A stretch of 37,357 nt of DNA from Burkholderiaceae bacterium (GCA_016710525.1 JADJVQ010000025.1:1-37357), one strand, 5' to 3'; counted from the first letter of the stretch, positions 1 through 8,208 are shown. Made by a program: numbers and translations. Notes: generated from the letters alone by a model not told the origin.

Positions 1-2
1 TC

Positions 3-1529
3 GACGCGGTGCGTGCGACCCTGCAGGACGATGCGCGTCCGGCGGCAATTGCAAGGCAGCACGCCCGCGGAAAGCGCTCGGCCCGCGAGCGCATCGACCG
101 CCTGGCCGACCCCGGCAGCTTTCGCGAGATCGGCGCCCTCGTCTCGGGCGAAGGCGCGCACCAGGTGGGACGGGACCAGGCGCCCGCCGACGGCGTCGTG
201 ACCGGCACGGTGCTGCTGAATGGCCGTCCGGCAATGATTCTGTCGCAGGACTTCAGCGTCTTTGGCGGCAGCATCGGCGTGCTGGGCAGCGCCAAGACAC
301 AACGCGCGCTGCAGATCGCCATCACGCGCGGCATTCCGATGGTGATGCTGCTGGACGGCGGCGGCCATCGCATCCAGGGTGGGCAGGACGCTCGCCACTT
401 CGCGCATGCCAACGCGACGTTCCATAATTTCGCGCGGGCGTCCGGCTGGGTGCCGATGATCGCCGTGATGATGGGGGCTGGGTTCGCGGGGCCAACCAAC
501 TACGCGGGCATGTCCGATCTGGTCGTGATGGTGCGTGGCATTGCGACGATGGGGCTCGCCGGGCCCGCGCTGGTGAAGGCAGGGGTTGGCGAGGACGTCG
601 AACAAATGGAAATCGGCGGTGCGGAAGCACAGGTCGATCGCAACGGCCTGGCGGACCTCGGTGTGGCCAGCGAAGGCGATGCGCTCGATGCGGTGCGCCG
701 ATTCCTGTCCTATCTTCCGGTCAACGCGCGCGCGCAGATGCCCGACTCCGGGTGCGACGATCCGGTCGACCGCCGCGACGACGCACTGCTCGATCTGGTG
801 CCGGCCAATCCGCGCAAGGCATACGACATGCGCAAGGTGATCGCTCTGATCGCCGACCGCGAGTCGACGTTCGAGATCAAGCCGACCTACGCAGGCAACG
901 TGCTGACGACCCTGGCGCGCCTGGGCGGGCGCCCGGTCGGCTTCGTCGCGAACCAGCCCCTGAAACTGGGCGGCATGCTCGATGCCAAAGCCTGCGACAA
1001 GATGGCGCATTTCATCGCACTGTGCGATGCGTACGGGCTGCCACTGGTGTCGCTCATCGACATTCCGGGGTTCTCGATCGGCAGCTCGGCCGAACACTCC
1101 ATGCTCGGCCGTCGTTCCGCGAAACTGATCCACGAGTGGGGCAACTCGACGGTGCCGCGCATCTCGATCGTTCTGCGCAAGGGCTATGGGCTGGGCTACT
1201 TCGCGATGGCGGGCGGGCGCGCGTTTGCTGCCGACGCGAGCCTTGCGTGGCCCACGGCGCAGATCTGCGCGATGTCGGTGGAAGGCTCGGTCGATGTCGC
1301 GTTTCGAAAGGAGTACGAGGCCGCACCCGATCCGCAGGCGCGGCGCCAGGAGATGATCGACGAAATCCGCGGCCGCATCGGTTCGCTGCGGGCTGCTGAA
1401 GGCTTTGGCATCGACGAGATCATCGATCCGAGGGATACCCGCAGGATCCTGATCGAGACGTTTGCGCAATGCCAGCCGCGTCGACCCGACGACCATCCGC
1501 CGAAGTACCGATCGATCACGCCGATCTGA
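3..1529 (+). CDS. Acyl-CoA carboxylase carboxyltransferase (beta) subunit, 5' partial
   Basis: Carboxyltransferase of the propionyl/methylcrotonyl/acetyl-CoA carboxylase family, which moves CO2 from carboxybiotin to an acyl-CoA in the cytoplasm. About 506 residues are visible. The N-terminal family pattern ARQHARGK..ARERID is followed by DPGSFREIG, then the N-terminal crotonase-like half containing FAGPTNYAGMSDLV, and the C-terminal half with IPGF near residue 352 and a TVPRISIVLRKGYGLGYFAMAGG stretch typical of acyl-CoA-binding CT domains. A GTG at base 9 could start translation, but the frame is open to the window edge and relatives carry 10-20 more residues, so the true start probably lies upstream. 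No biotin carboxylase subunit is visible here. Substrate (propionyl-, methylcrotonyl-, geranyl-CoA or other) cannot be told from the sequence. It ends 13 bases before the convergent DUF1330 gene. Confidence 0.9.
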   Translation, partial: DAVRATLQDDARPAAIARQHARGKRSARERIDRLADPGSFREIGALVSGEGAHQVGRDQAPADGVVTGTVLLNGRPAMILSQDFSVFGGSIGVLGSAKTQRALQIAITRGIPMVMLLDGGGHRIQGGQDARHFAHANATFHNFARASGWVPMIAVMMGAGFAGPTNYAGMSDLVVMVRGIATMGLAGPALVKAGVGEDVEQMEIGGAEAQVDRNGLADLGVASEGDALDAVRRFLSYLPVNARAQMPDSGCDDPVDRRDDALLDLVPANPRKAYDMRKVIALIADRESTFEIKPTYAGNVLTTLARLGGRPVGFVANQPLKLGGMLDAKACDKMAHFIALCDAYGLPLVSLIDIPGFSIGSSAEHSMLGRRSAKLIHEWGNSTVPRISIVLRKGYGLGYFAMAGGRAFAADASLAWPTAQICAMSVEGSVDVAFRKEYEAAPDPQARRQEMIDEIRGRIGSLRAAEGFGIDEIIDPRDTRRILIETFAQCQPRRPDDHPPKYRSITPI

Positions 1530-1542
1530 GCGCACAAGGCGC

Positions 1543-1836
1543 TCAACCGGGCACGCCATCGACCAGAATGAATTCGAACGTCGCGCAACCCTTTCGATAG
1601 GCGATGATCGCCTGGTATTCGGGCGAGCGGTAGCATCGCTCGGCGCTGTCGAAATCGGCAAACTCGGCGATCACCACGCGCCGGGTTTCTGCCGGCCCTT
1701 CGAAACTCACCACCTTTCCGCCACGCGCGATGTGGCGCCCGCCGTAGCGTGCCAACACGCCTGGCGAACGGCTGGCGTAGGCCTGATACGCAACCGGGTC
1801 GTGGACTTCGGCGCGAACGATGAAATAGGCAGCCAC
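1543..1836 (-). CDS. DUF1330 domain protein
   Basis: Small 97-residue protein of the DUF1330 family (ferredoxin-like, dimeric alpha/beta barrel fold; function unknown). The sequence shows the family layout: AAYFIVRAEVHDP at the start, a Y..Y.....GVLARYGGR segment, then VVIAEFADFDSAERCYRSPEYQ and a C-terminal FEFILVDG strand. The chosen start is a GTG preceded by GGAGG at a normal distance; a longer reading frame exists upstream but runs into the GST gene. It lies 26 bases after the GST gene on the same strand, so it is likely the last gene of a three-gene unit with the GST and the CMD/AhpD-like protein, all divergent from a LysR regulator. Confidence 0.85.
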   Translation of the reverse strand: MAAYFIVRAEVHDPVAYQAYASRSPGVLARYGGRHIARGGKVVSFEGPAETRRVVIAEFADFDSAERCYRSPEYQAIIAYRKGCATFEFILVDGVPG

Positions 1837-1862
1837 AGCGTTTACCTCCCACCTTGAAGCAT

Positions 1863-2549
1863 TTACCGCCGGCCCTGGCCGAACAGCACCGACTTTGCGG
1901 CCTCGGTCACCGTCGGCACGGCATTGAGATTTTTCCCGAGAGCATAGGCGCGCATGACGGCAGGGCGGGCTTCGATGGCAGCAAGCCAGCGCTTGATGTT
2001 GGGAAACTCGTCGATCTCGATGCCCTGGCGATGCCAAAGAAGGCACCAGGGGTAGGCCGCCATGTCCGCCACGCTGTACTCGTCCGCAATGAAGGCACGG
2101 CCCTCGAGCCGACGTTCCAGCACGCCGTAAAGTCGCTGTGATTCCTTGACGTAGCGCTCGATCGCGTAGGGCAACTTCTGCGGCGCATAGTGGGCAAAGT
2201 GGTGGTTCTGGCCGAGCATCGGTCCTAGTCCGCCCATTTGCCACATCAACCATTCAAGCGCAGTCTTTCGCCCGCGCAGGCCGGACGGAATGAATCGCCC
2301 TGCCCTCTCTGCCAGGTACCACAGGATCGCCCCGGACTCGAACAACGACACCGGCTCGCCGCCATCGGCCGGCTCGTGGTCGACGATCGCCGGCATACGA
2401 TTATTCGGCGAGATCTTAAGAAACTCGGGCGCGAACTGCTCGCCGATGCTGATGTTCACTGGCCTCAGCCGATAAGGCGTTTGAGACTCTTCCAGAAGGA
2501 TCAGCGGTTTGTAGCCATTGGGGGTGGTCCAGAAGTACAGATCGATCAT
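1863..2549 (-). CDS. Glutathione S-transferase family protein, YfcG/Ure2-like
   Basis: A 228-residue thioredoxin-fold protein of the glutathione transferase superfamily. The N-terminal domain opens with MIDLYFWTTPNGYKPLILLEE, the Thr/Asn-containing GSH site of YfcG-type (Nu class) enzymes, which act as disulfide-bond oxidoreductases rather than classical conjugating enzymes. The cis-Pro region NNRMPAIVD and the ES.AI.WYLAE motif that grips the glutamyl end of GSH follow. The C-terminal helical domain has the conserved Y.VADMAAYPW segment. ATG is preceded by AAGGAC. It sits between the CMD/AhpD-like gene (31-base gap) and the DUF1330 gene (26-base gap) and is likely cotranscribed with both. 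This suggests a thiol-redox or detoxification unit; the physiological substrate is unknown. Confidence 0.9.
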   Translation of the reverse strand: MIDLYFWTTPNGYKPLILLEESQTPYRLRPVNISIGEQFAPEFLKISPNNRMPAIVDHEPADGGEPVSLFESGAILWYLAERAGRFIPSGLRGRKTALEWLMWQMGGLGPMLGQNHHFAHYAPQKLPYAIERYVKESQRLYGVLERRLEGRAFIADEYSVADMAAYPWCLLWHRQGIEIDEFPNIKRWLAAIEARPAVMRAYALGKNLNAVPTVTEAAKSVLFGQGRR

Positions 2550-2580
2550 GACAAGTGTCCTTGGGGTGCAGGGTCGAGCC

Positions 2581-3150
2581 TCAGGCTTCTGTGTCGAGTG
2601 GCTTCGGCCGTGTCCAGGCGTACGGCTGAAAGGCCTCATCCAGCGGGGTTTCTGCGATGTGATTGATGTAGTTGCTCATCACCTTGTAGGCCACCGCGAC
2701 GATTACCTCGAGAAGCGTGGCCTCGCCGTAGCCGGCGTCGTAGAACGCCTGCACCTCGGCGGGCGACAGCCAGCCTCGCTCTCTTGTCATTCGCGCTGCG
2801 AAAACGCGCAAAGCCTGAAGCTTTGCGTCGTTCAGCGGCCGACCTTCGCGCAGCGCTGCGAGAATGTCGGGCGGCATCTTTTCCGCAGTCGCGATCAACG
2901 AGTGCGCTGCCAGGCAGTAGTGGCACTCGTTCTCGAAGTTGATCGACTGCAGGACCACTTGCCGCTCGAGCACGCTCATGCCGCTCTTGGCGTAGATCTG
3001 GCCGATGGCCTGATAGGCCTCGTACATGACCGGCGCACCGGCCATGATGCCGTGCAGATTGGGCACGAACTTGTAGCGTGCCTGCGACTTGGTCAGCATG
3101 TCGCGGCTGGCGTCAGGCGCGGTCTTGGAGTCGTGGATGGTCAGTTGCAT
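2581..3150 (-). CDS. Carboxymuconolactone decarboxylase family (AhpD-like) protein
   Basis: A 189-residue all-helical protein of the carboxymuconolactone decarboxylase/AhpD superfamily. The redox signature is clear at about residues 75-85: ENECHYCLAAHS, with the E...C..C...H arrangement (Cys-His-Tyr-Cys and a downstream His) used by AhpD-type peroxidase partners. Downstream there is a typical L.A.....R..LS..EV..F..AG helix pair. The ATG chosen gives the usual family length; in-frame codons upstream are too far from any ribosome binding site. It is probably the first gene of an operon with the GST and DUF1330 genes, and is transcribed divergently from the LysR gene. Inferred role: peroxide or thiol-redox handling. 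True carboxymuconolactone decarboxylase activity is unlikely with this Cys pair. Confidence 0.88.
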   Translation of the reverse strand: MQLTIHDSKTAPDASRDMLTKSQARYKFVPNLHGIMAGAPVMYEAYQAIGQIYAKSGMSVLERQVVLQSINFENECHYCLAAHSLIATAEKMPPDILAALREGRPLNDAKLQALRVFAARMTRERGWLSPAEVQAFYDAGYGEATLLEVIVAVAYKVMSNYINHIAETPLDEAFQPYAWTRPKPLDTEA

Positions 3151-3387
3151 GGCGTGGTCCGGTGGTCGTGAAGTGAACGTTTGCGCGGCTCGAGGTTCTG
3201 CCAATCGGTTAGTCTTCCCGGCACGCCGGCCCTCGGGCACTCGTGCCGACGTCATCATCGTAGGGAGACCGCAGGCATCGGTTGGCTGTGCTCACTGTGG
3301 GGCTCGATTCGGCCGCTGTGAACAGCGCTTCCGGTCATGGGGCCCATGACTTTCGGGAATGGGGATCGACGGCGTGGGAGTCCGGGA
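3151..3387. promoter_or_regulatory. Divergent promoter region between the AhpD-like operon and the LysR gene
   Basis: This 237-base gap separates two divergent gene starts. LysR regulators usually act on the divergent gene beside them by binding such a shared region, so this is the expected place for the operator. I could not single out a convincing T-N11-A box or a strong sigma70 hexamer pair by eye. The placement is inferred from gene order only. Confidence 0.4.
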
Positions 3388-4278
3388 ATGGATCTGATCG
3401 GAGCGTTTCGCGTATTCCTTCGCGTGGCCGAAGCCGGCGGCTTCTCCGCTGCTGCGCGTGATTTGGGCGTCGGGCAGCCGGCGGTGTCCAAGCAGATGGC
3501 CGCGCTCGAACGTCAACTGGCGACACGGCTGTTCAACCGAAGCTCGCATGCCTTCAGCCTGAGCGACGATGGCCTGGCATTGCTGGAGCACGCGCGCATC
3601 GCTGTCGAGGCTGTTGACCAGACACAGGACTTGGCCCGATTGCGGCGCCAGCAACTTGGCGGCTCGCTGCGGATGGCCGCGCCGGTTGTTTTCGGGCGCA
3701 CACGGCTGGTTGCCTGCTTGTGCGAACTGCTGCGCTTGCATCCCCAGTTGCAGATCGATCTGGTGCTCGACGACCGCTTCGTGGATCTGGCGGAAGAACG
3801 CATCGATCTGGCGGTGCGCGTAGGCGTGATCACTGATACGAATCTGGTTTGCAGGGAGCTGCCGCCGGTACGGCGGGTGGCCCTCGCCTCACCGGAGTAC
3901 CTCGCGCGAAGAGGCGTGCCCCGCCATCCCGACGAACTGCCGATGCACGACTGCATTGTCTATACCCGCCTGGCGACTGGCGCGCGCTGGACCTTCGAGT
4001 GCAACGATCAGCCGATCGAAGTCGAGGTGAAAGGGCCGATCAAGGTCAACAACTCGTCCGGCGTGCTGGCCGCCGTGGTTGCGGGCGCCGGAATCGGCGT
4101 CGTACCGATGTTCGCGCTGACTGACCAGCTGGAAAGCGGAGCGGTACGCGTCGTGCTCGAGGACTTCGAACCGCGGGCGCTGCCGATGCACATCGTGTAT
4201 GCCTCGAGGCGGCACGTGCCTGCCAAGCTGCGGCTGGCGATCGAGTTCCTGCTGGAGTCCCTGGCAGAGGATTCGTGA
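3388..4278 (+). CDS. LysR family transcriptional regulator
   Basis: A 296-residue LysR-type regulator. Residues 1-60 form the winged helix-turn-helix: MDLIGAFRVFLRVAEAGGFS, then AARDLGVGQPAVSKQMAALE, the recognition helix, and TRLFNRSS. Residues 90-290 form the periplasmic-binding-protein-like effector domain. It looks closest to the CrgA/AaeR-like group often annotated for solvent or aromatic stress. The start was chosen at the ATG opening MDLIG because the family always begins there; an in-frame ATG upstream would add 17 unconserved residues. It is divergent from the CMD/GST/DUF1330 operon, which is its most likely target, and is followed after 94 bases by an EamA transporter that it may also influence. 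The effector is unknown. Confidence 0.92.
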   Translation: MDLIGAFRVFLRVAEAGGFSAAARDLGVGQPAVSKQMAALERQLATRLFNRSSHAFSLSDDGLALLEHARIAVEAVDQTQDLARLRRQQLGGSLRMAAPVVFGRTRLVACLCELLRLHPQLQIDLVLDDRFVDLAEERIDLAVRVGVITDTNLVCRELPPVRRVALASPEYLARRGVPRHPDELPMHDCIVYTRLATGARWTFECNDQPIEVEVKGPIKVNNSSGVLAAVVAGAGIGVVPMFALTDQLESGAVRVVLEDFEPRALPMHIVYASRRHVPAKLRLAIEFLLESLAEDS

Positions 4279-4323
4279 AACGAGAGAACCAATCCCGCCG
4301 CACGACCGCAAAACGCCCGTTTG

Positions 4324-4341
4324 CCCAGCATGCCCGCTGGG
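4324..4341 (+). terminator. Short hairpin between LysR gene and EamA gene
   Basis: A perfect 6-base inverted repeat, CCCAGC and GCTGGG with a 6-base loop, followed by an AT-rich stretch (TAATTACT). It lies 46 bases after the LysR stop. It could end the LysR transcript, but the U-tract is poor, so this is a weak call. Confidence 0.3.
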
Positions 4342-4372
4342 TAATTACTCGCCCCTGTTCAGGCTCCTCTCC

Positions 4373-5371
4373 ATGCCAGCGCCCCAAGTCGAAATCGTTC
4401 CACCGGAACAGCCGCCTGTACGTGCGGAGCCCCATTTGTTCCTGGGTATCGTCGTAGGCCTGGTGGCCGCCAGTATCGGAGCGCTATACACAGTCGTCGC
4501 TCGATTGGGCATTGCCAACGGGCTGGCCTCTTCCGATTTGACCTTCCTGCGTTTTTTCGTCGCCGGCCTCGTGACCTTTCCAGTGCTGGCGTGGCACTGG
4601 CGGCGCGATCCGCAAGTGCTGATTTCCCAATGGCGGGTATGGCTCTCGATCAGCCTCATGGCGGGGCCGCTTTTCGGACTCCTGATGTTCAGCGCATTCC
4701 AGCTTGCGCCGCCCAGTCATGCCGCAGTCTTTCCCTTTTCGACCATCAGCGTGATGGGCACGATCATGGCCGCCCTCTTCCTGGGCGATCGGATCACCCC
4801 CCGAAAAGCGCTGGGAATCGCCATCGTGCTGTGCGGACTATTCGTGCTGTCCGGCCTTCAATTGTCCTCGCTCACCCGGCAATCGCTGACCGGGGATGCA
4901 CTGTTCGTGGCGGCCGGAATTCTGTGGGCGGGCTTTGGCATCGTGCTTCGACGCTATCGGCTCGAACCGATGCTCGCGACGGCGGTCATTTCGTTGTTCG
5001 CCGTCGTGACCTATCTGCCTGTCTACCTGATCGCCATCGGCACTCATCGACTGCTGCAGGCGTCATTTGACGCGGTGATGCTGCAAGTGCTCGTTCAGGG
5101 CCTGCTCGCCGGCGCTGGCAGCTTGTACACCTACGCAAAGATGGTTTCTTTGCTGGGTGCCGCCCGGGCAGCCGTATTCCCCGCAATCGCGCCGGGTCTG
5201 GCGTCCCTGATGGCCTGGCCGATTCTCGGGCACGTTCCTGACTTCGCCGAGGCGCTCGGTTTGGGACTGTCGATCTTCGGGTTGCTGATAACGGTGACCG
5301 GGGCTAACCGCCGCAGCGGGCAGACAGCCGCTGAAGCCGGCCGCAAGCCGGCAAGGGTCAAGACAACCTGA
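4373..5371 (+). CDS. EamA/DMT family transporter
   Basis: A 332-residue inner-membrane protein of the drug/metabolite transporter superfamily, with two EamA repeats and about ten predicted membrane helices: the first repeat starts at FLGIVVGLVAASIGALYTVVAR, the second at GDALFVAAGILWAGFGIVLRR. The first repeat ends with a typical P.S.A..FPF...MG..MA..FLGDRIT helix pair. Members export amino acids, metabolites or toxic compounds; the substrate cannot be predicted. The ATG at MPAPQVE is chosen since upstream in-frame residues are not hydrophobic and overlap the LysR end; no good ribosome binding site is visible. The 3' end overlaps the 3' end of the convergent anti-sigma gene by 14 bases. Confidence 0.88.
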   Translation: MPAPQVEIVPPEQPPVRAEPHLFLGIVVGLVAASIGALYTVVARLGIANGLASSDLTFLRFFVAGLVTFPVLAWHWRRDPQVLISQWRVWLSISLMAGPLFGLLMFSAFQLAPPSHAAVFPFSTISVMGTIMAALFLGDRITPRKALGIAIVLCGLFVLSGLQLSSLTRQSLTGDALFVAAGILWAGFGIVLRRYRLEPMLATAVISLFAVVTYLPVYLIAIGTHRLLQASFDAVMLQVLVQGLLAGAGSLYTYAKMVSLLGAARAAVFPAIAPGLASLMAWPILGHVPDFAEALGLGLSIFGLLITVTGANRRSGQTAAEAGRKPARVKTT

Positions 5372-6071
5372 CCGAACGCCCGATGTACAGAATCGGCCCG
5401 GTCGGGCGTCCGGTCGGCGATCCGTTGTAGGGCTCCAGCGTGATCTCGAACAGCTGGTTCGGCACCAGCGGCGGCAGCTGGTCGATCTTCACCTCCAGCG
5501 GCTGTCCCGGGCGCACCAGTCCCAGCGAGACCGGTGCACCCCAGTCGTCCGCCTTGGTCCAGAACTGCAGCGAGCGCTGTTCGGGCACGGCGGTGGTGCT
5601 CAGCGGCACCAGACGCAGCGTGTTGGCGCCGGTGGTCTGCACCACCCAGCCCGGCGCGGTGCCGTTGGGCGCAACCAGCACCACCATGAATCGCGGCGCG
5701 GCGGGCGCGAACAGGTCGGAGGTCGGCAGCAGCGCCGCCACCGATGCCGCGACGAAGCCGGCGGCGGCCGCGGCGCGCCAGAAGGCGAGGCTGGTCCACC
5801 AGCGGCGCCAGGCGCCCGCTTTGGCCCGAGCACGCATCGACGCGGGGGCAGGTGCAATCGCGCTTTCGATGCGAGCCCATAATGAGGGCGAGGGCTCCAC
5901 CGGCTCGGCCAGCGCGGTGAGCGGCAGCAAGCGGGCTTCCCAGGCATCGACCGCGTCGCGCAGCGTGCCGTCGCTGGACAGGCGCGCCTGCACCGCGCGC
6001 CGGCGCCGGGCCGAAAGGGTGCCCAGCACGTAGGCGGCCGCCAGTTCGTCGTCGGAATCATGGGCCGTCAT
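5358..6071 (-). CDS. Anti-sigma factor, RskA-like
   Basis: A 237-residue single-pass membrane anti-sigma factor. Residues 5-75 form the short cytoplasmic sigma-binding part, with the pattern ELAAAYVLGTLSARRRRAV, an R.AVDAWEARLLPL helix and PSLWARIE. One hydrophobic segment (about 100-118, FWRAAAAAGFVAASVAALL) is followed by a periplasmic RskA C-terminal domain ending with LFEITLEPYNGSPTGRPTGPILY. No HxxxCxxC zinc motif is present, as expected for this class. Its ATG overlaps the sigma-factor stop (ATGA), so the two are translationally coupled. Known members hold the ECF sigma factor inactive until proteolysis. The trigger is unknown here. Confidence 0.9.
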   Translation of the reverse strand: MTAHDSDDELAAAYVLGTLSARRRRAVQARLSSDGTLRDAVDAWEARLLPLTALAEPVEPSPSLWARIESAIAPAPASMRARAKAGAWRRWWTSLAFWRAAAAAGFVAASVAALLPTSDLFAPAAPRFMVVLVAPNGTAPGWVVQTTGANTLRLVPLSTTAVPEQRSLQFWTKADDWGAPVSLGLVRPGQPLEVKIDQLPPLVPNQLFEITLEPYNGSPTGRPTGPILYIGRSVRLS

Positions 6072-6682
6072 GCGAGGCACTCCCGCAACGAGGTCAGCCC
6101 CCGGCGAATCCAGGCCTTCACCGACCCCAGCGGCGCCCCCAGGCGCACGGCGATCTCGGCGTGAGTGCAGCCGTCGAGGTAAGCGAGCAGCACGCAGTTG
6201 CGCTTGGGTGTGTCCAGGCGCTCGAGACAGTCTTCGAGCCGGCCGAGATCGGCACGCAGCGCGAACGCCTCGGCCATGTCGGGCGCGACGGCCGGCTCGT
6301 CGGCCTGCAGCGCATCCAGTTCCTCTTCATCGGCAGACACGGTGCGCGCGCCCGAGCGCACGGCATCCAATGCGCGATGACGCACGATGCCGTACATCCA
6401 TGCGCGGCCCGCTCCCCGGCGGGCGTCAAAGGTGGCGGCACGGGTCCAGATGTTCAGAAATGCGTCGTGCAAGACGTCTTCGGCAGTGGCGCGGTCGCGC
6501 ACGATGCGCAGTGCCACTCCCAGCAGGAAGGCGCCCTCACGTTCATACAGGCTGCGCAAGGCCCCGCGATCGCCCTGCGCGCAACGGGCCAGGACGGTAT
6601 CGTGATCGAAGGGTTCGGCGTCGGGAAGGCGCAAGGGAAAAAGGAGCGGCAGGGCCAGGGGGCCGTGGCACGCGTGCGCCAT
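6068..6682 (-). CDS. ECF RNA polymerase sigma factor (SigK/RpoE-like)
   Basis: A 204-residue extracytoplasmic-function sigma factor. Region 2 spans about residues 30-100: LRSLYEREGAFLLGVALRIV, AEDVLHDAFLNIW, and the DNA-melting and -10-binding part GRAWMYGIVRHRALDAVR. Region 4 spans about 150-200 with the helix-turn-helix CTHAEIAVRLGAPLGSVKAW and IRRGL.SLREC. The ATG used gives about 25 residues before region 2; a TTG at residue 17 is an alternative start. It is followed by its cognate RskA-like anti-sigma factor with a 4-base overlap. The DUF3455 lipoprotein gene lies 76 bases upstream on the same strand and is a plausible regulon member. The promoter it recognises could not be identified by eye. 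Confidence 0.92.
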   Translation of the reverse strand: MAHACHGPLALPLLFPLRLPDAEPFDHDTVLARCAQGDRGALRSLYEREGAFLLGVALRIVRDRATAEDVLHDAFLNIWTRAATFDARRGAGRAWMYGIVRHRALDAVRSGARTVSADEEELDALQADEPAVAPDMAEAFALRADLGRLEDCLERLDTPKRNCVLLAYLDGCTHAEIAVRLGAPLGSVKAWIRRGLTSLRECLA

Positions 6683-6758
6683 GCCACGGGGTTGTCAGGC
6701 ATGCTAGCCGATGTCGGCGGACCGGCGACGCAAGACCGCACGCGCCGGCCGAGCAGCA

Positions 6759-7307
6759 TCAGGAGGCTTTGTAGAAGATGTAGTCGGCCTGGTACTGGAC
6801 GATCTGCCTGGCGCCCAGGTTGGACGCGCCGCAGGCCGCTGCCGGGGCCACGCCGCCCCGGGTCGCCACGCGCTGGGTGTAGGTGACACCGCTCATCGCG
6901 CCCATGCCCATCGCGGGGTTGGCCTTGACGAGCTGCAGCGGGATGTTGCCATCGCCTCCGGGCGCCACGGCGAGCTGGGTGGCGGTGAACTTGGAGCCAT
7001 CCAGGGCCTCCCAGGTGGCGGGCGGGCCGTAGTACTTGCCGACCTGCCTGCCGCCGCGGTCGAGCAGCTTCGCGTCGGGGCCGACGAACACCCACTCGAA
7101 CTGGCCGGCCATGCTGGCCTTGGCGCGGCATTCGTAGGTGATCTGGCCCACGCCCACGGTCTCCAGGGCGACCTTGTTGCCGGCGGGCACCTTCACCGCA
7201 TCGGGCAGGCTGGCCTGCGAATACATCATGGCGGGCGCACTCATGTTGGACGCGCAGGCGGTGAGGGCCAGGGCGGCCGCGGCGGCCAGGGTGGTCTTGA
7301 ACAGCAT
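6759..7307 (-). CDS. DUF3455 family lipoprotein
   Basis: A 182-residue exported protein resembling the DUF3455 family (function unknown). Residues 1-18 are a lipoprotein signal peptide ending in the lipobox LTAC, so the mature protein should start at Cys18 and be membrane-anchored. The body carries the family pattern PDAVKVPAGNKVALETVGVG..TYECRA, then FEWVFVGPDAKLLDR and KYYGPPATWEALDGSKFTATQ. The ATG is preceded by GAGGAG. It lies on the same strand upstream of the ECF sigma/anti-sigma pair and downstream of an SDR gene. Being an envelope protein beside an envelope-stress-type regulator, it may be a regulon member; this is inference from gene order. Confidence 0.85.
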   Translation of the reverse strand: MLFKTTLAAAAALALTACASNMSAPAMMYSQASLPDAVKVPAGNKVALETVGVGQITYECRAKASMAGQFEWVFVGPDAKLLDRGGRQVGKYYGPPATWEALDGSKFTATQLAVAPGGDGNIPLQLVKANPAMGMGAMSGVTYTQRVATRGGVAPAAACGASNLGARQIVQYQADYIFYKAS

Positions 7308-7402
7308 GGAGGAACTCCTCGGGGTGGGTTGTGGACAGCAGCGCAAAAAAGGCGTCACTGCCCGCACTACTCACCAGCCGGGGATTTGGATGCAGTCGGA
7401 TG

Positions 7403-7433
7403 CGAAAAAAATGCTCCGGCCCGCCGCGGCCTC
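7403..7433 (-). terminator. Possible intrinsic terminator after the SDR gene
   Basis: Read on the minus strand, the SDR stop is followed by a GC-rich segment (GGCCGCGGCGGGCC, able to form a short stem) and then seven consecutive T residues. This is the layout of a Rho-independent terminator separating the SDR gene from the DUF3455 gene. The stem is short, so confidence is limited. Confidence 0.4.
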
Positions 7434-8208
7434 AGCGCCCGCCCTGCGCGTCGTCGACCCGCACCGTGGTGCCGGTGACGAACTCGGAGGCCGGCGACAC
7501 CAGGAACAGCAGCGTGCTGTCGAGCTGAGCCGGATCGCCCAGGCGCGGCCGAGGGAAGTTCTTCGTGATGTCGCCCATGCGCGCGATCATGCCGTCCATC
7601 ATCTCCGACGAAAAAGCCCCGGGTGCGATCGCGTTCACATTGATGTTGAAGCGCGCCCACTCGACGGCGAGCGTCTCGGTCATGCGCACCACCGCCATCT
7701 TCGAGGTGGCGTACAGCGCCGCACCCCGGCCGTCATAGGCGTAAGCGGCCCGCGACGCGAGGTTGACGATGCGCCCCGGCTTCTCTGCGGCGATCAGGCG
7801 GCGCGCCACTTCGCAGGACAGGATCCAGGGGGCGCGCACGTTGATGTCGAGCACCCGATCGATCAGTTCCACCGACATCTTGTGCGCGCGCTGCGCGTCG
7901 GGAATGCCGGCGTTGTTGACCAGGATCGTGACGGTGCCGTAGGCCGCTTCGGTCTGGGCCACCGCGCGGATCAGCTGATCGGCGTCGGTCACATCGAGTT
8001 CGACCGGCAGCGCCTGGCCGCCGGCGGCGCGAATTTCAGCGGCCAGCTCCTCGAGCTTGTCGAGCCGCCGCGCAGCGATCGCCACCTTGGCGCCCTGCGC
8101 GGCCAGCACCTTCGCGAAGCGCCGGCCAAGGCCGGCCGAGGCACCGGTGACCAGGGCCACCTGGCCGGTGAGGTCCTGGGATGCGTTGGGTAGAGGAAAG
8201 GTCGTCAT
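7432..8208 (-). CDS. Short-chain dehydrogenase/reductase (SDR), classical type
   Basis: A 258-residue NAD(P)-dependent oxidoreductase with a Rossmann fold. The cofactor motif TGASAGLG is at residues 21-28, NNAG at 98-101, and the catalytic Ser152, Tyr166 and Lys170 (YATSK) are all present. ARR after the second strand suggests room for the NADP 2'-phosphate, but this is not decisive. The end VTGTTVRVDDAQGGR matches the classical SDR C-terminus. Similar proteins are annotated as 3-oxoacyl-ACP reductase or gluconate/sorbitol dehydrogenase; the substrate is not predictable. The ATG opens MTTFPLPN, a short leader which is echoed upstream by a second, very similar mini-ORF. Confidence 0.92.
   Translation of the reverse strand: MTTFPLPNASQDLTGQVALVTGASAGLGRRFAKVLAAQGAKVAIAARRLDKLEELAAEIRAAGGQALPVELDVTDADQLIRAVAQTEAAYGTVTILVNNAGIPDAQRAHKMSVELIDRVLDINVRAPWILSCEVARRLIAAEKPGRIVNLASRAAYAYDGRGAALYATSKMAVVRMTETLAVEWARFNINVNAIAPGAFSSEMMDGMIARMGDITKNFPRPRLGDPAQLDSTLLFLVSPASEFVTGTTVRVDDAQGGR

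Noticed and set aside
9..1529. GTG at base 9 as the certain start of the carboxyltransferase
   Set aside because: The frame is open to the window edge and the family N-terminus is longer, so the start is probably outside.
6161..6886. 241-codon plus-strand frame over the sigma factor
   Set aside because: Antisense to a clearly coding ECF sigma gene.
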